Shown piece by piece: positions 7,995 to 16,607 of a stretch of DNA of 33,918 nucleotides (within the stretch, counting starts at the first letter, position 1; every line of letters begins with the position of its first letter). The notes under the pieces were generated by a model. It was given only the letters and a program-made list of their open reading frames with translations. It was not told the origin of the DNA and ran no database searches. The position numbers were made by a program, and so were the translations under genes. This stretch comes from DASPRG01 sp963796125 (GTDB lineage Bacteria > Nitrospirota > Thermodesulfovibrionia > Thermodesulfovibrionales > SM23-35). The stretch covers positions 1 through 33,918 of the forward strand of contig CAWCKM010000031.1 in NCBI GenBank assembly GCA_963796125.1, written 5' to 3'.

Positions 7995-10900
7995 ATGAAT
8001 ATGAGGCTTTGTATTATTATCATTTTTATTTTCATATTATCTCTGTCAGGAATTGCAGAATCCGCCGAAACGCTTCCTGTCTATAAACTCTCTGTAGCAT
8101 TTGATATGGAGAATAGTCTCCTGAAGGCTGCTGCACATATCACATTTCCTGAAGATGGGACAAGAGATATTCTTACAGGGGATCTTAGAATAATTGCCAT
8201 AACGTTTAACGGCCAGCCTTTTGAGCCGGAAATCAAAGATGGAGTATTTAAAATCAACGGGAAAGGCATACTCGAAATCATATATGAAGGATGCTTTCGA
8301 GAAGAGCAGCAGGCAACAGAAATTGAAGAACTTGAAAATGTTGGGGTTGTTTCAAAAAATATAATCAGCAGTAAAGGAATCTCATTAACGTCCAATTGGT
8401 ACCCTTCCTTTGAGGGTATGACTAACTGGTATCTCAATGTTCTTCTTCCAAAAGGTTTTATAGCCATCTCCGAAGCAGATGGGGTTGATGTTATCCGGTA
8501 CTGATCAGGGCATGGAGTATACATTTCATTTCCCGTATCCTCTCAGGCAAATTCATCTTGTAGCCGGTCCCTATACAGAGCAGCATGAAAGTCATCAGGG
8601 TATTGAGCTATATACCTATTTCTTTCCCTGAGGATGCATCTCATTGCCGGGAAGTATGTAGCATACACAAAAAAATACTTCTCTCTTTACGGAGAACTTC
8701 TTGGGCCCTTATCCGTATAAGCGTTTCTCCATTGTAGAAAATATCCTGCCCACAGGTTATTCAATGCCTACCTTCACCCTGTTAGGACGAACTGTTGTGA
8801 AACTTCCCTTTATACCCGAAACCTCTCTTGGACATGAGATCCTGCATCAATGGTTTGGAAATTATGTTTATGGTGACTATAAAAGCGGAAACTGGCTTGA
8901 AGGTATCACCTCTTATTTATCAGACCATCTGTACGAAGAGCAAAAAGGAACCGGATGGCAACACAGGAAGAAAATTCTCATAGACTACCAGAGTTATGTT
9001 ACACCATCGAAAGAAGCTCCCCTCAAAGACTTCAAAGAAAGAACTGATTTTGCATCGGCTGCTATCGGTTATGGAAAAGGTGCAATGGTTTTCCATATGC
9101 TTAAAAATCTTGTTGGTGAAAATACATTCTTCAGTGCTTTACGGGGACTCATTGAAGAAAAAAGTTTTTCAGAGGCCTCATGGACAGACATAGAGAGGGC
9201 ATTCGAGAAAGCATCAGGAGAAAATCTCGAATGGGTTTTTAGACAATGGCTTGACAGAAAAGATATTCCATATCTTGAGATAAAGGACGCAAGGGTTACT
9301 TTCCTCAAAGGAGTCCCTACCATATCTTTTGAAGTCCTTCAGAAAGGGCAGCCATACAGGCTTTCGCTCCCGTACAAAGTTATTACTGAAAAAGGTGAAA
9401 TAAAAGCTTCGCTCCAGATCGAAAAGGAAAATCAAGAGTTTGAAATCCCTGTAGATGATAAACCACTCCGGATAATTTTCGATGAAGACTATGACCTTAT
9501 GCGTGGGCTTACGGATAAAGAATTCCCGCCTGTTTTAGCCCGTCTTCTCGGTGATGAAGAAAAGGTTATCATTTTTCAAGAAAATGAAAAAGAAAAATAT
9601 GCTGAGTTAATCGAGGTATTCTCAAAAGAAGGGTTTGTTGCAAAAGAAGAGAAGGAAGTGAAAGATGAAGACATCAGAGATTCCTCTCTTCTCATTCTCA
9701 GTTCTGAAAGCCCTGTTCTCAAAAGGCTCTTCGGGCAAGTCAGCAGACCAGAAGCCGGGTTTACCCTTGTTGTGAAACAAAACCCCTTGAATGCCAAAAA
9801 GGTTGTTGCTTATGCTGATAGCGATTCAAAAGAAGAGGTAGAACCTGTAGCGAGAAAATTGTTCCGCTATGGAAAGTACTCTCTCCTGAGGTTCAAAGGT
9901 GGAGAAAATATTGAGAAAGAAACGGAAAAATCAGAGCGCGGAATTGTTATCAGCCTCTATGAACCTGTGTTGGGAATAAACCCCAGGAAATACATAAGTC
10001 TCACAGAGATCATTGATACAGTTATCGACAAGAACGTTATATTCATAGGGGAGAGGCATACCAGTTACGAGGACCACAAGGTTCAGTTAGAAGTAATTAT
10101 GGAACTCCTGCAAAAGGGGAAAAAGGTTGTCATTGGCATGGAGATGTTCCAGCGACCTTTCCAGAAGGCCCTTGACGATTATCTCTCTGGAGCCATAAGT
10201 GAAAAGGAATTCTTAAAGGCTTCAGAGTATTTCAAGAGATGGAAGTTTGAGTATAACCTTTACCGTGAGATCATCGAGTTTGCAAAGGCAAAGGGAATTC
10301 CCGTTGTAGCGCTCAACCTGCAGGAAGAGATTATTAAGAAAGTTGCGGCCGGAGGGCTTGACGCTCTTACACCGGAAGAAAGGAAAGAGATTCCTCTGGA
10401 TATGGATATGACGGATGAGGATTATAGAGAAAGGGTAAAAAAGGTATTTCAACTCCATGAAAGATCAGCTATAAGAAACTTTGAATATTTCTATCAGTCT
10501 CAGATCCTCTGGGATGAAACCATGGCACACTCAATTGCACAATTTCTGAGTGACCACCCAGACTACCAGATGGTTGTTCTTGCAGGTGGACAACACATCA
10601 TGTTCAGCTCAGGTATCCCGAAAAGGACAGCCCGTCTTACAGGGAAAGACTATGCAACACTGATAAATGGTATCGATGGAGAACTTGATTCGGATATGGG
10701 GGATTTTGTTCTTTTCCCGAATCCCATCACGCCGCCTGTTTCTCCGAAACTGGGAGTTCTCCTTCAGGAAGAAGAAGGAAGAATAAAAGTAAAAGACCTT
10801 CTGCCCGGAAGCATGGCACAGAAGGCAGGGATAAAAAAAGATGACACTTTTGTCTCCATAGATGACTGGAAGATAGAATCGATAGAAGATGTAAAGATTG

Positions 10901-11001
10901 CTCTTTTTGATAAGAAAATAGGTGAGACAGTAACAGTTAAAGTTTTAAGAAAGAGATTCCTCCGGAGCGATAAAGAATTGGAATTTCAGGTAACCCTGTA
11001 A
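7995..11001 (+). pseudogene. M1-type metallopeptidase / ChaN / PDZ fusion, frame-broken near 8500-8700
   Basis: About 1000 residues in total. Residues 1-169 (7995-8504) have a signal peptide (LCIIIIFIFILSLSGIAESA) and an M1-like N-terminal domain. Between 8490 and 8700 at least three one-base shifts occur, though FHFPYPLRQIHLVAGPYTEQ and LIAGKYVAYTKKYFSLYGEL can be read across them. From 8701 an open frame of 766 codons holds the peptidase motif HEILHQWFGN followed after 17 residues by Glu (WLEG), i.e. gluzincin ligands. A ChaN-like haem-binding/Tiki domain follows (about 10000-10700, IFIGERHTSYEDHK, VVIGMEMFQRPFQ, VVLAGGQHIMFSSG), then a C-terminal PDZ domain (10735-10998, GSMAQKAGIKKDDTFVSIDD). 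Such peptidase-ChaN-PDZ proteins are probably periplasmic. The long intact 3' part suggests a recent break or sequencing errors. Confidence 0.8.
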
Positions 11002-11015
11002 ACAGTGACAAGTAG

Positions 11016-11483
11016 TTAAGCTATCTGCGGTGTCTGGAAGAACCTTTTTAATATTTCTGAACATTCCTCCTCAAGGATCCCCGATACTACTTCTACCTGG
11101 TGGTTTAGTCTTTTGTCTGAAAGAATATTGTATAAACTGCTGACAGCGCCACCCTTATCATCTTTGCATCCGTAGACAAGCCTGCCGAGTCTTGCATTTA
11201 CCATTGCCCCTGCACACATAATGCAAGGTTCCTTTGTCACATACAGAGTGAAACCTGTTAATCGCCAATTGTCCTCTTCCTTTGAGCCGTGTCTGAGGGT
11301 AATGATTTCGGCATGACCTGTGGGGTCTTTTATATTCTCTCTCTGGTTGTGTGCCTTAGAAATGACCTTACCATCTTTTACAAGAACAGCTCCTACCGGG
11401 ACTTCTCCTTCATTGTAGGCTATTGAGGCTTCTTCAAGCGCCATCCTCATAAAATGTTCATCTATGCTGATTACAGACATCAT
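11016..11483 (-). CDS. tadA: tRNA adenosine(34) deaminase TadA
   Basis: 155 residues, typical TadA length. It has the zinc/catalytic signature HAE (His57, Glu59) and PCIMC (Cys87, Cys90), plus TadA-type features GAVSSLYNIL and RLNHQVEVVSGILEEEC near the C-terminus. It converts adenosine 34 to inosine in tRNA-Arg(ACG). The HAEIITLR / KEPCIMCAGAM arrangement separates it from cytidine and guanine deaminases. MM at the start leaves ATG 11483 or 11480 open; the ribosome binding site is weak. It is convergent with the M1/ChaN gene (14-base gap) and divergent from the GAF gene. Confidence 0.92.
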   Translation of the reverse strand: MMSVISIDEHFMRMALEEASIAYNEGEVPVGAVLVKDGKVISKAHNQRENIKDPTGHAEIITLRHGSKEEDNWRLTGFTLYVTKEPCIMCAGAMVNARLGRLVYGCKDDKGGAVSSLYNILSDKRLNHQVEVVSGILEEECSEILKRFFQTPQIA

Positions 11484-11545
11484 CTTTAAAAATGAATTTA
11501 AACAGTTTTCCCTGATGCTGTCAATTCAATATTTTCTTTTTATAT

Positions 11546-11573
11546 TTGACAATGTCCTTGCAGTTCTGATAAT
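11546..11573 (+). promoter_or_regulatory. Sigma-70-like promoter for the GAF/electron-transfer operon
   Basis: TTGACA at 11546-11551, a 16-base spacer, then GATAAT at 11568-11573. The expected transcription start is about 11580, right at the ATG at 11581, where no ribosome binding site is seen. This suggests a leaderless transcript, unless translation starts further upstream. Confidence 0.55.
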
Positions 11574-11580
11574 TTTACTC

Positions 11581-12642
11581 ATGCAAGAAGACAGACCCTT
11601 ATTTGATATGTATAAGCTTTTAGAGCAACTTATATCCTCCTATGACCTTGAAACAACACTCAATATCCTCGCTAAAAACATCGCAGAACTCATGGGTGTC
11701 AAAGGTTGCACTGTCAGACTTCTTGATAAAAAGACCATGATGCTCGAGATTGTTGCTGCACATGGGTTGAGCAGATCGTATCTTGAAAAGGGCCCTGTTC
11801 ATTTAAAGGATCATCCTGTTGATCAGAAGGTGTTGTGTGGAGAGTGTATAACAACTAAAGATATATTGGCAGAACCACATGTGCTCTATCGCGAAGACGC
11901 AAAAAAGGAAGGCATAAGGTCTGTGATGAGTTGTCCTCTTACTGTGCAGGAGAAGTCAATTGGCGTTATCAGGATTTACATGTCGGAACCTCATGATTTT
12001 ACAGAGGAGGAGACAAAAAGGTTAAAAGTCCTTGCTTCCCTTGGAGGTATTCTTGTTGACAGGGCAAGGATATGGAAACAGATGCAGACCCTTATAGAGA
12101 TATCACAATCCATAGGTTCAACACTTTCTCTTAACGAAGTGCTCGCAAAAATCGTTGAAAATGCTACAAAGGCATTGGGTTTTACAGCAGCTTCCATAAG
12201 GCTGCTTGATGAGGAAAGGAAGACCCTTGAAGTTAAGGCCACGTATGGTCTCAGTGAGGCATATTTAAAAAAAGGACCTATTGAAGTAGAAAAAAGCCTT
12301 ATAGATGTGGAATGCATGAAAGGCTGTGTTGTGGCTGTTCCTGATGTTGCAAAGGATGGAAGATTGCAGTATCCGGAGGAGATAATCAGGGAAGGCATTA
12401 GAGCAATACTATCAGTTCCGGTTAGTATCAGGGGAACAGTTATAGGTGTCCTGAGGGTTTATACATCCAATCCATATTCCTTTTCCAGGTCGGAAATAGA
12501 TTTCCTTTCCTCCATGGCAAGTAGTGGTGCCATAGCAATAGAGAATGCGCGCCTCTTTGAACATGTCAAAAGCGAATATGAAGAATTAGCAAAAGACGTC
12601 TGGAAATGGTATGACTGGGGAAAACATTTTCCAAGGTTCTAA
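11581..12642 (+). CDS. Tandem GAF-domain sensor protein
   Basis: 353 residues from ATG 11581; the frame is open further upstream, but that part overlaps the promoter and tadA. Two GAF domains in tandem: about 10-160 (YDLETTLNILAKNIAELMGV, VRLLDKKTMMLEIVAAHGLS, VLASLGGILVDRARI) and 165-330 (LSLNEVLAKIVENATKALGF, IRLLDEERKTLEVKATYGLS, SSGAIAIENARLFEH). The halves are clearly similar, so they arose by duplication. No kinase, HTH or GGDEF output domain follows, so it is a stand-alone sensor or a partner protein. Its last 32 bases overlap the Fe-S gene, implying coupling. A small ligand or redox cofactor is likely; Cys-rich stretches (LCGECITT and VECMKGCVVAV) in both domains could allow thiol or metal chemistry, which is inference. 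Confidence 0.82.
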   Translation: MQEDRPLFDMYKLLEQLISSYDLETTLNILAKNIAELMGVKGCTVRLLDKKTMMLEIVAAHGLSRSYLEKGPVHLKDHPVDQKVLCGECITTKDILAEPHVLYREDAKKEGIRSVMSCPLTVQEKSIGVIRIYMSEPHDFTEEETKRLKVLASLGGILVDRARIWKQMQTLIEISQSIGSTLSLNEVLAKIVENATKALGFTAASIRLLDEERKTLEVKATYGLSEAYLKKGPIEVEKSLIDVECMKGCVVAVPDVAKDGRLQYPEEIIREGIRAILSVPVSIRGTVIGVLRVYTSNPYSFSRSEIDFLSSMASSGAIAIENARLFEHVKSEYEELAKDVWKWYDWGKHFPRF

Positions 12643-13666
12643 CCTCCTCATCCCGAAAGATTCTTTTTTCAGGTTCATCGATTCTCTCAGGTCTCAATAC
12701 AGAGTTTTCGGACCAATTAAGGAAAGGGACTACGCTGTTTTTCGGGAGATAACTTCTTCACGTGACCTCTTCATGGAATACAAGACAACCATGTTGTCGC
12801 CAGGAAAGATGTTTCTTTACAAGCCAAGAGAAGACATTTTGAAATTCAGGATGGAATCGACCGTATCGATACAGGAAGTCATGACGGAGGTTGAAAAACA
12901 GGTTATTGTCGGAATTCATCCGTGTGATATAAATGCAATTCTTTATCTGGACCGGACTTTTCTTGGAACTTTTAGTGATCCATCATATAAAACAAGACGG
13001 GAAAATACTGTCCTCATTGGCCTTAACTGTATGCAGGTTTCGGAGAACTGTTTCTGTTCATCCGTAGGAGCAGGGCCTTTTCTTAAGGCACAGTCAGGAT
13101 ATGACATGTTATTAACTGATTTTGGAGAAGATTATCTTATAGAACTGAAAAGTGAAAGGGCTCATGAATTGTTTGACATAAAAGGGAAAAAAGCCGGGCA
13201 TGCTGAATGGAGTGTAAAGTCCGGTAAGGAAGAATCAATTCTGAAAAGCTTTAAAAAGTCTATTTATGTTGATGGACTGGATACCCTCTTTATGAAAAAC
13301 CTTGACCATCCTGTGTGGGCAACGACAGCGAATGAGAGATGCCTTTCCTGTTCAAATTGTGTCATGGTATGTCCCACCTGTTTTTGCTATGACATCAAGG
13401 ATGAGGTAAGCATGGATCTTAAGGAAGTAAGTAGAATCAGGCAATTAGATGCATGCCAGGATTTGAGGTTTGCAGAGGTTCATGGTGGAAACTTCAGGCT
13501 GAGAAGGTCATCAAGACTCAGACAGTTTGTGATGCATAATTTAAACTACACAGGCCAGTATGGCACCATAAAAACTGTCGGTTGTGGCAGGTGCATAACG
13601 TGGTGTCCTACAAAGATTGATCTTACGGAAATGGCAAAAGAGATCCAGAGGAGTACCATCCGTTGA
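12611..13666 (+). CDS. 4Fe-4S dicluster subunit of sulfhydrogenase / anaerobic sulfite reductase A type
   Basis: 351 residues. The N-terminal part has the family's PREDILKF and IVGIHPCDINAILYLDRTF. The C-terminal ferredoxin-like part carries two cluster motifs: CLSCSNCVMVCPTCFC (about residues 245-260) and CGRCITWCPTKID (about 325-337). This is the architecture of HydB (sulfhydrogenase beta) and AsrA, which pass electrons between a flavoprotein partner and a catalytic subunit. It overlaps the GAF gene by 32 bases, and its stop overlaps the next start. No hydrogenase or sulfite reductase catalytic subunit is in the window, so the electron acceptor is unknown. Confidence 0.88.
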   Translation: MTGENIFQGSNLLIPKDSFFRFIDSLRSQYRVFGPIKERDYAVFREITSSRDLFMEYKTTMLSPGKMFLYKPREDILKFRMESTVSIQEVMTEVEKQVIVGIHPCDINAILYLDRTFLGTFSDPSYKTRRENTVLIGLNCMQVSENCFCSSVGAGPFLKAQSGYDMLLTDFGEDYLIELKSERAHELFDIKGKKAGHAEWSVKSGKEESILKSFKKSIYVDGLDTLFMKNLDHPVWATTANERCLSCSNCVMVCPTCFCYDIKDEVSMDLKEVSRIRQLDACQDLRFAEVHGGNFRLRRSSRLRQFVMHNLNYTGQYGTIKTVGCGRCITWCPTKIDLTEMAKEIQRSTIR

Positions 13667-14478
13667 AAAACCCTCTTCTTCCCGTAAAGGCAATTATTAC
13701 AGACATTAAGAATGAGACTGAGGACACAAAGACATACAGTCTTTCGATTGAGGATTCTTCATACACTGCGAAACCAGGGCAATTCAATATGGTTGGATAT
13801 CCTGGGGTTGGAGAAGCTCCTATATCTTTAAGTTCAATGGCTTCTGAAGGGAGATTCCAGCACACTATAAGGTCGGTAGGCAGGGTAACGGAATTCATTG
13901 ATGGTTTCAAAGAGGGAGATGTGATGTATGTCAGGGGCCCGTATGGGACATATTGGCCTTTAGATAATGCAATAGGAAATGACATCCTCCTTGTTGCAGG
14001 TGGTGTTGGCCTTGCGCCCTTAAGACCTGTGGTGCAGGAAATCCTGGAAAGGAGAGATTCTTTTGGAACAGTTACCCTGATATATGGTTCACGGACTCCT
14101 GATAACATGCTCTTCTTGAGGGAGATCGATATATGGAGAAAAAACATAGAGGTATTCTTAACGGTTGATGAAGTAACGCCAAATACTAAATGGGATTATG
14201 ACGTTGGCCTTGTAACGCAGCTTTTAGATAAGGCAACAATCAATCCTGTGAAAACCTTTGCTTTCATCTGTGGACCTGAGATTATGATGCTCTTCGTCTC
14301 AAGAGGATTGTCCATAAGGGGATTTCTTCCTTCAAGGGTGTATGTATCTCTTGAGAGGCGAATGAAATGTGGTATTGCCCAGTGTGGCCATTGCCAGCAC
14401 GGTGGTAAGTTCATCTGTAAAGATGGCCCTGTTTTCCTCTATAAGGACATGAGCAGATTGGCTGACGGTCTTCTGTAG
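13663..14478 (+). CDS. FAD/NAD(P)-binding subunit, HydG/AsrB type
   Basis: 271 residues, starting at TTG 13663 inside the upstream stop (TTGA) with AGAGGAG ahead. Ferredoxin-NADP-reductase fold: the FAD region includes KPGQFNMVGYPGVGEAPISL, the NAD(P) region LLVAGGVGLAPLRPVVQEIL, and the C-terminus holds a [2Fe-2S] site, CGIAQCGHCQ...C, as in the B subunit of dihydroorotate dehydrogenase and HydG. It forms the NAD(P)H-oxidising or -reducing partner of the preceding Fe-S subunit. The overlap with that gene supports equimolar expression. Confidence 0.9.
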   Translation: MKNPLLPVKAIITDIKNETEDTKTYSLSIEDSSYTAKPGQFNMVGYPGVGEAPISLSSMASEGRFQHTIRSVGRVTEFIDGFKEGDVMYVRGPYGTYWPLDNAIGNDILLVAGGVGLAPLRPVVQEILERRDSFGTVTLIYGSRTPDNMLFLREIDIWRKNIEVFLTVDEVTPNTKWDYDVGLVTQLLDKATINPVKTFAFICGPEIMMLFVSRGLSIRGFLPSRVYVSLERRMKCGIAQCGHCQHGGKFICKDGPVFLYKDMSRLADGLL

Positions 14479-14539
14479 GCGCAATCAAAGAGCAGACAAA
14501 CATGTCTTCCCGTCTGAAAACAAGCATGAGGAAAATTTC

Positions 14540-15216
14540 ATGACTGACATCTATGTCATAGGCATTGGTTATAAACCCCTCGACCAGAATGAACGTAAGG
14601 CCCTCTATAAATCAGATGTTATCCTTTCATCGGAAAGACTCCTTGCAGTTTTCAAGAGATACAGAGAGTTTAAGAAGGTGCGGGAAAAAGTGCTTGTGCT
14701 GAACACTGTGAATGAGACAATTGAGTATATGAAATCGAGAGCCAGTGAGTCAGGGGAAAAAGTTTTTATAACAGTCCTTGCCTCAGGAGATCCTCTTTTC
14801 TTTGGTATCGGAAGGAGGATAATCAATGAATTCGGAAAGGAAAGGGTGGAGCTTATGCCAGACCTTTCAAGTATCCAGGTAGCCTTCGCGAGGATAATGG
14901 AACCCTGGGATAATGCCTTTCTCATGAGTCTGCACAGAGGGCCGGATCCACAAAAGAAAAGAAACCTAAAGTATTACATGAAGGATATTCCTGATTTGCT
15001 TAACAAACATGGAAAATTGGCAATCCTTACAGACACCGAAAATAATCCTTCTGAAATTGCTAAAGTCCTTGTAGGTTCATATGTTTTGTCGCCAATCATA
15101 TTTGTTTGCGAGAAACTTGGTGATCCGGATGAGAGAATTATAAGGGAACTCCTGAAGATATTGCTGCCATGTCTTTTGTAACTCCCAATGTAGTCATCAT
15201 CCTGTCCGGAGAATAG
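14540..15216 (+). CDS. cbiE: Cobalt-precorrin-7 (C5)-methyltransferase CbiE, with 3' frameshift
   Basis: SAM-dependent tetrapyrrole methylase fold: IYVIGIGYKPLDQNERKALY at the start, ITVLASGDPLFFGIGRRI, LMPDLSSIQVAFARIMEPWD and LAILTDTENNPSEIAKVL are typical of CbiE. As sequenced, the frame ends at 15181, but the family's C-terminal peptide EDIAAMSFVTPNVVIILSGE reads in another frame to TAG at 15214. Adding one G in the GGG run near 15147 restores RGTPEDIAA and full length (about 225 residues). It acts in anaerobic cobalamin synthesis, methylating C5 of cobalt-precorrin-7. The rest of the cobalamin pathway is not in the window. The repaired stop overlaps the next GTG by one base. Confidence 0.87.
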
Positions 15217-16007
15217 TGGTGACCAGGGATAATTTAAGGGTTTTTAAAAAATGGTTTTCTGATTATGTGAGATCTTTCTATTTACCTGATAGGGAAGATC
15301 AAAAGAATATTTCTCTCAAGGAAGAACACACATTCAATGTATGTAAGAACATGATATCAATAGCAGGTGCATTATGCCTGCGTGAAGAAGATATGATGGT
15401 AGCTGAAGCAATAGCCCTTTTCCATGATATTGGAAGGTTCCCTCAATATGCACAATACAAGACATTCAGAGACCGTAAATCTGTCAACCACGGGTTTCTC
15501 GGAGCCGAAACTCTTATTCAGGAAAAGATACTCCAACCTCTACCAGATAACGAACAGGAATTGATTATAAAAGTAGTCAGGTTCCATAACGCCTTTTCTA
15601 TCCCGAAAGCGGAAAAGGAAGATGTTGTATTTTTTCTCAAGTTAATAAAGGATGCGGACAAGCTGGATATATGGCGTGTTTTTTTAGAATACTATGATGC
15701 TCCTGAAGAAGAAAGGGCTTCTGCAGTGGGGCTTGGGCTTCCGGATACAGCAGGTTATTCAGATGGAGTGCTGTCGTATATTCTGAGAGGGCAGATGGCT
15801 ACGCTTTCACAATTACAATCTCTGAATGATTTTAAACTCATGCACCTGTCATGGATATATGACATCAATTTCAAACCTTCTTTCCGTTTGTTATCTGAAA
15901 GAAACTATATAGACAAAATTATCTCTCATTTGCCGTACGATGAGGGAGTGCAGAAAGCTTCTGTAGTTTTAAAGGAACATGTAAGAAAAAAGTTGGAGGA
16001 TGTATGA
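15216..16007 (+). CDS. HD-domain phosphohydrolase
   Basis: 263 residues; GTG start overlapping the repaired cbiE stop, with GGAG ahead. Metal ligands of the HD fold are visible: His38 (EEHTFNVC), His70-Asp71 (ALFHDIGRFPQY), further His92 and His124, and Asp146/Asp148 (IKDADKLDIWR). The long spacing and extra His residues fit a stand-alone HD phosphohydrolase acting on a nucleotide or phosphorylated metabolite. No second domain. Its stop overlaps the next start (ATGA), so it is coupled to the DUF296 gene. Confidence 0.87.
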   Translation: MVTRDNLRVFKKWFSDYVRSFYLPDREDQKNISLKEEHTFNVCKNMISIAGALCLREEDMMVAEAIALFHDIGRFPQYAQYKTFRDRKSVNHGFLGAETLIQEKILQPLPDNEQELIIKVVRFHNAFSIPKAEKEDVVFFLKLIKDADKLDIWRVFLEYYDAPEEERASAVGLGLPDTAGYSDGVLSYILRGQMATLSQLQSLNDFKLMHLSWIYDINFKPSFRLLSERNYIDKIISHLPYDEGVQKASVVLKEHVRKKLEDV

Positions 16008-16438
16008 AGTATCAAATCGGTAAGACGGGACGTGTTGTATTAGCACGATTCGAAGATCATGAGGATATTTTAGGCAATATCAATATGGTCGCAAAAAAAG
16101 AAGGGATAAAAAGTGGCATTTTTTTCCTGCTTGGAGGGATAAGGCAGGGGAGGGTAGTGGTTGGTCCGGAAAAGGACGAGTTACCTCCAACTCCGGTGTG
16201 GAGGGATTTGAAAGAGAGTCATGAAGTGCTGGGTATTGGCACGATATTCTGGGATGAGGCAGGACCGAAAATACATTTTCATGGCGCTTTCGGGAAAAGG
16301 GATACGGTTAGAGTAGGATGCCTCAGGGAGATTGCAGAGACCTTTCTTGTCCTTGAAGCTGTTATCATAGAGATGGAAGGAATTAACGCTCAAAGGAAGT
16401 TTGACCCAATATCAGGACTTACGCTTCTGGAACTGTAA
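16004..16438 (+). CDS. PPC/DUF296 domain protein
   Basis: 144 residues, one PPC (DUF296) domain over its whole length: FLLGGIRQGRVVVGPEKDE, GIGTIFWDEAGPKIHFHGAF and RVGCLREIAETFLVLEAVI. His91 and His93 (HFH) lie where the bacterial family keeps metal-binding or trimer-contact histidines. Bacterial members are small trimeric proteins often described as DNA-binding because of the plant AT-hook relatives; no AT-hook is present here. It overlaps the HD gene by 4 bases, so the two probably work together. Confidence 0.88.
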   Translation: MKYQIGKTGRVVLARFEDHEDILGNINMVAKKEGIKSGIFFLLGGIRQGRVVVGPEKDELPPTPVWRDLKESHEVLGIGTIFWDEAGPKIHFHGAFGKRDTVRVGCLREIAETFLVLEAVIIEMEGINAQRKFDPISGLTLLEL

Positions 16439-16503
16439 TGCATCTATTGGCTATTAACTTTTAAAGAACTTAAAAGTCATTCAAGATCTTTAGTTTGTAT
16501 TTT

Positions 16504-16563
16504 GTCATGCCGGCTTGTCCGGCATCCTTCTTCAAAGAAAGATTCCCGACAAGCGGGAATGAC
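16504..16563. repeat. Dispersed hairpin repeat of GTCATTCCCG...GGGAATGAC type
   Basis: Two adjacent perfect hairpins: ATGCCGG-CTTGT-CCGGCAT (16507-16525) and ATTCCCG-ACAAG-CGGGAAT (16542-16560). They are bounded by GTCAT and ATGAC in inverted orientation. Short palindromes of this kind are scattered between genes in many anaerobic bacteria. It lies between the DUF296 and radical SAM genes. A related sequence is inside 33223-33378. Confidence 0.7.
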
Positions 16564-16607
16564 AGACAACTATTGGAACAGAGTTCCCTATGGATGGAGG
16601 TCTCTTG

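Noticed and set aside
11464..11580. Upstream extension of the GAF protein with a hydrophobic N-terminus
   Set aside because: It overlaps tadA and the TTGACA/GATAAT promoter; the GAF domain is complete from ATG 11581. Not fully excluded.
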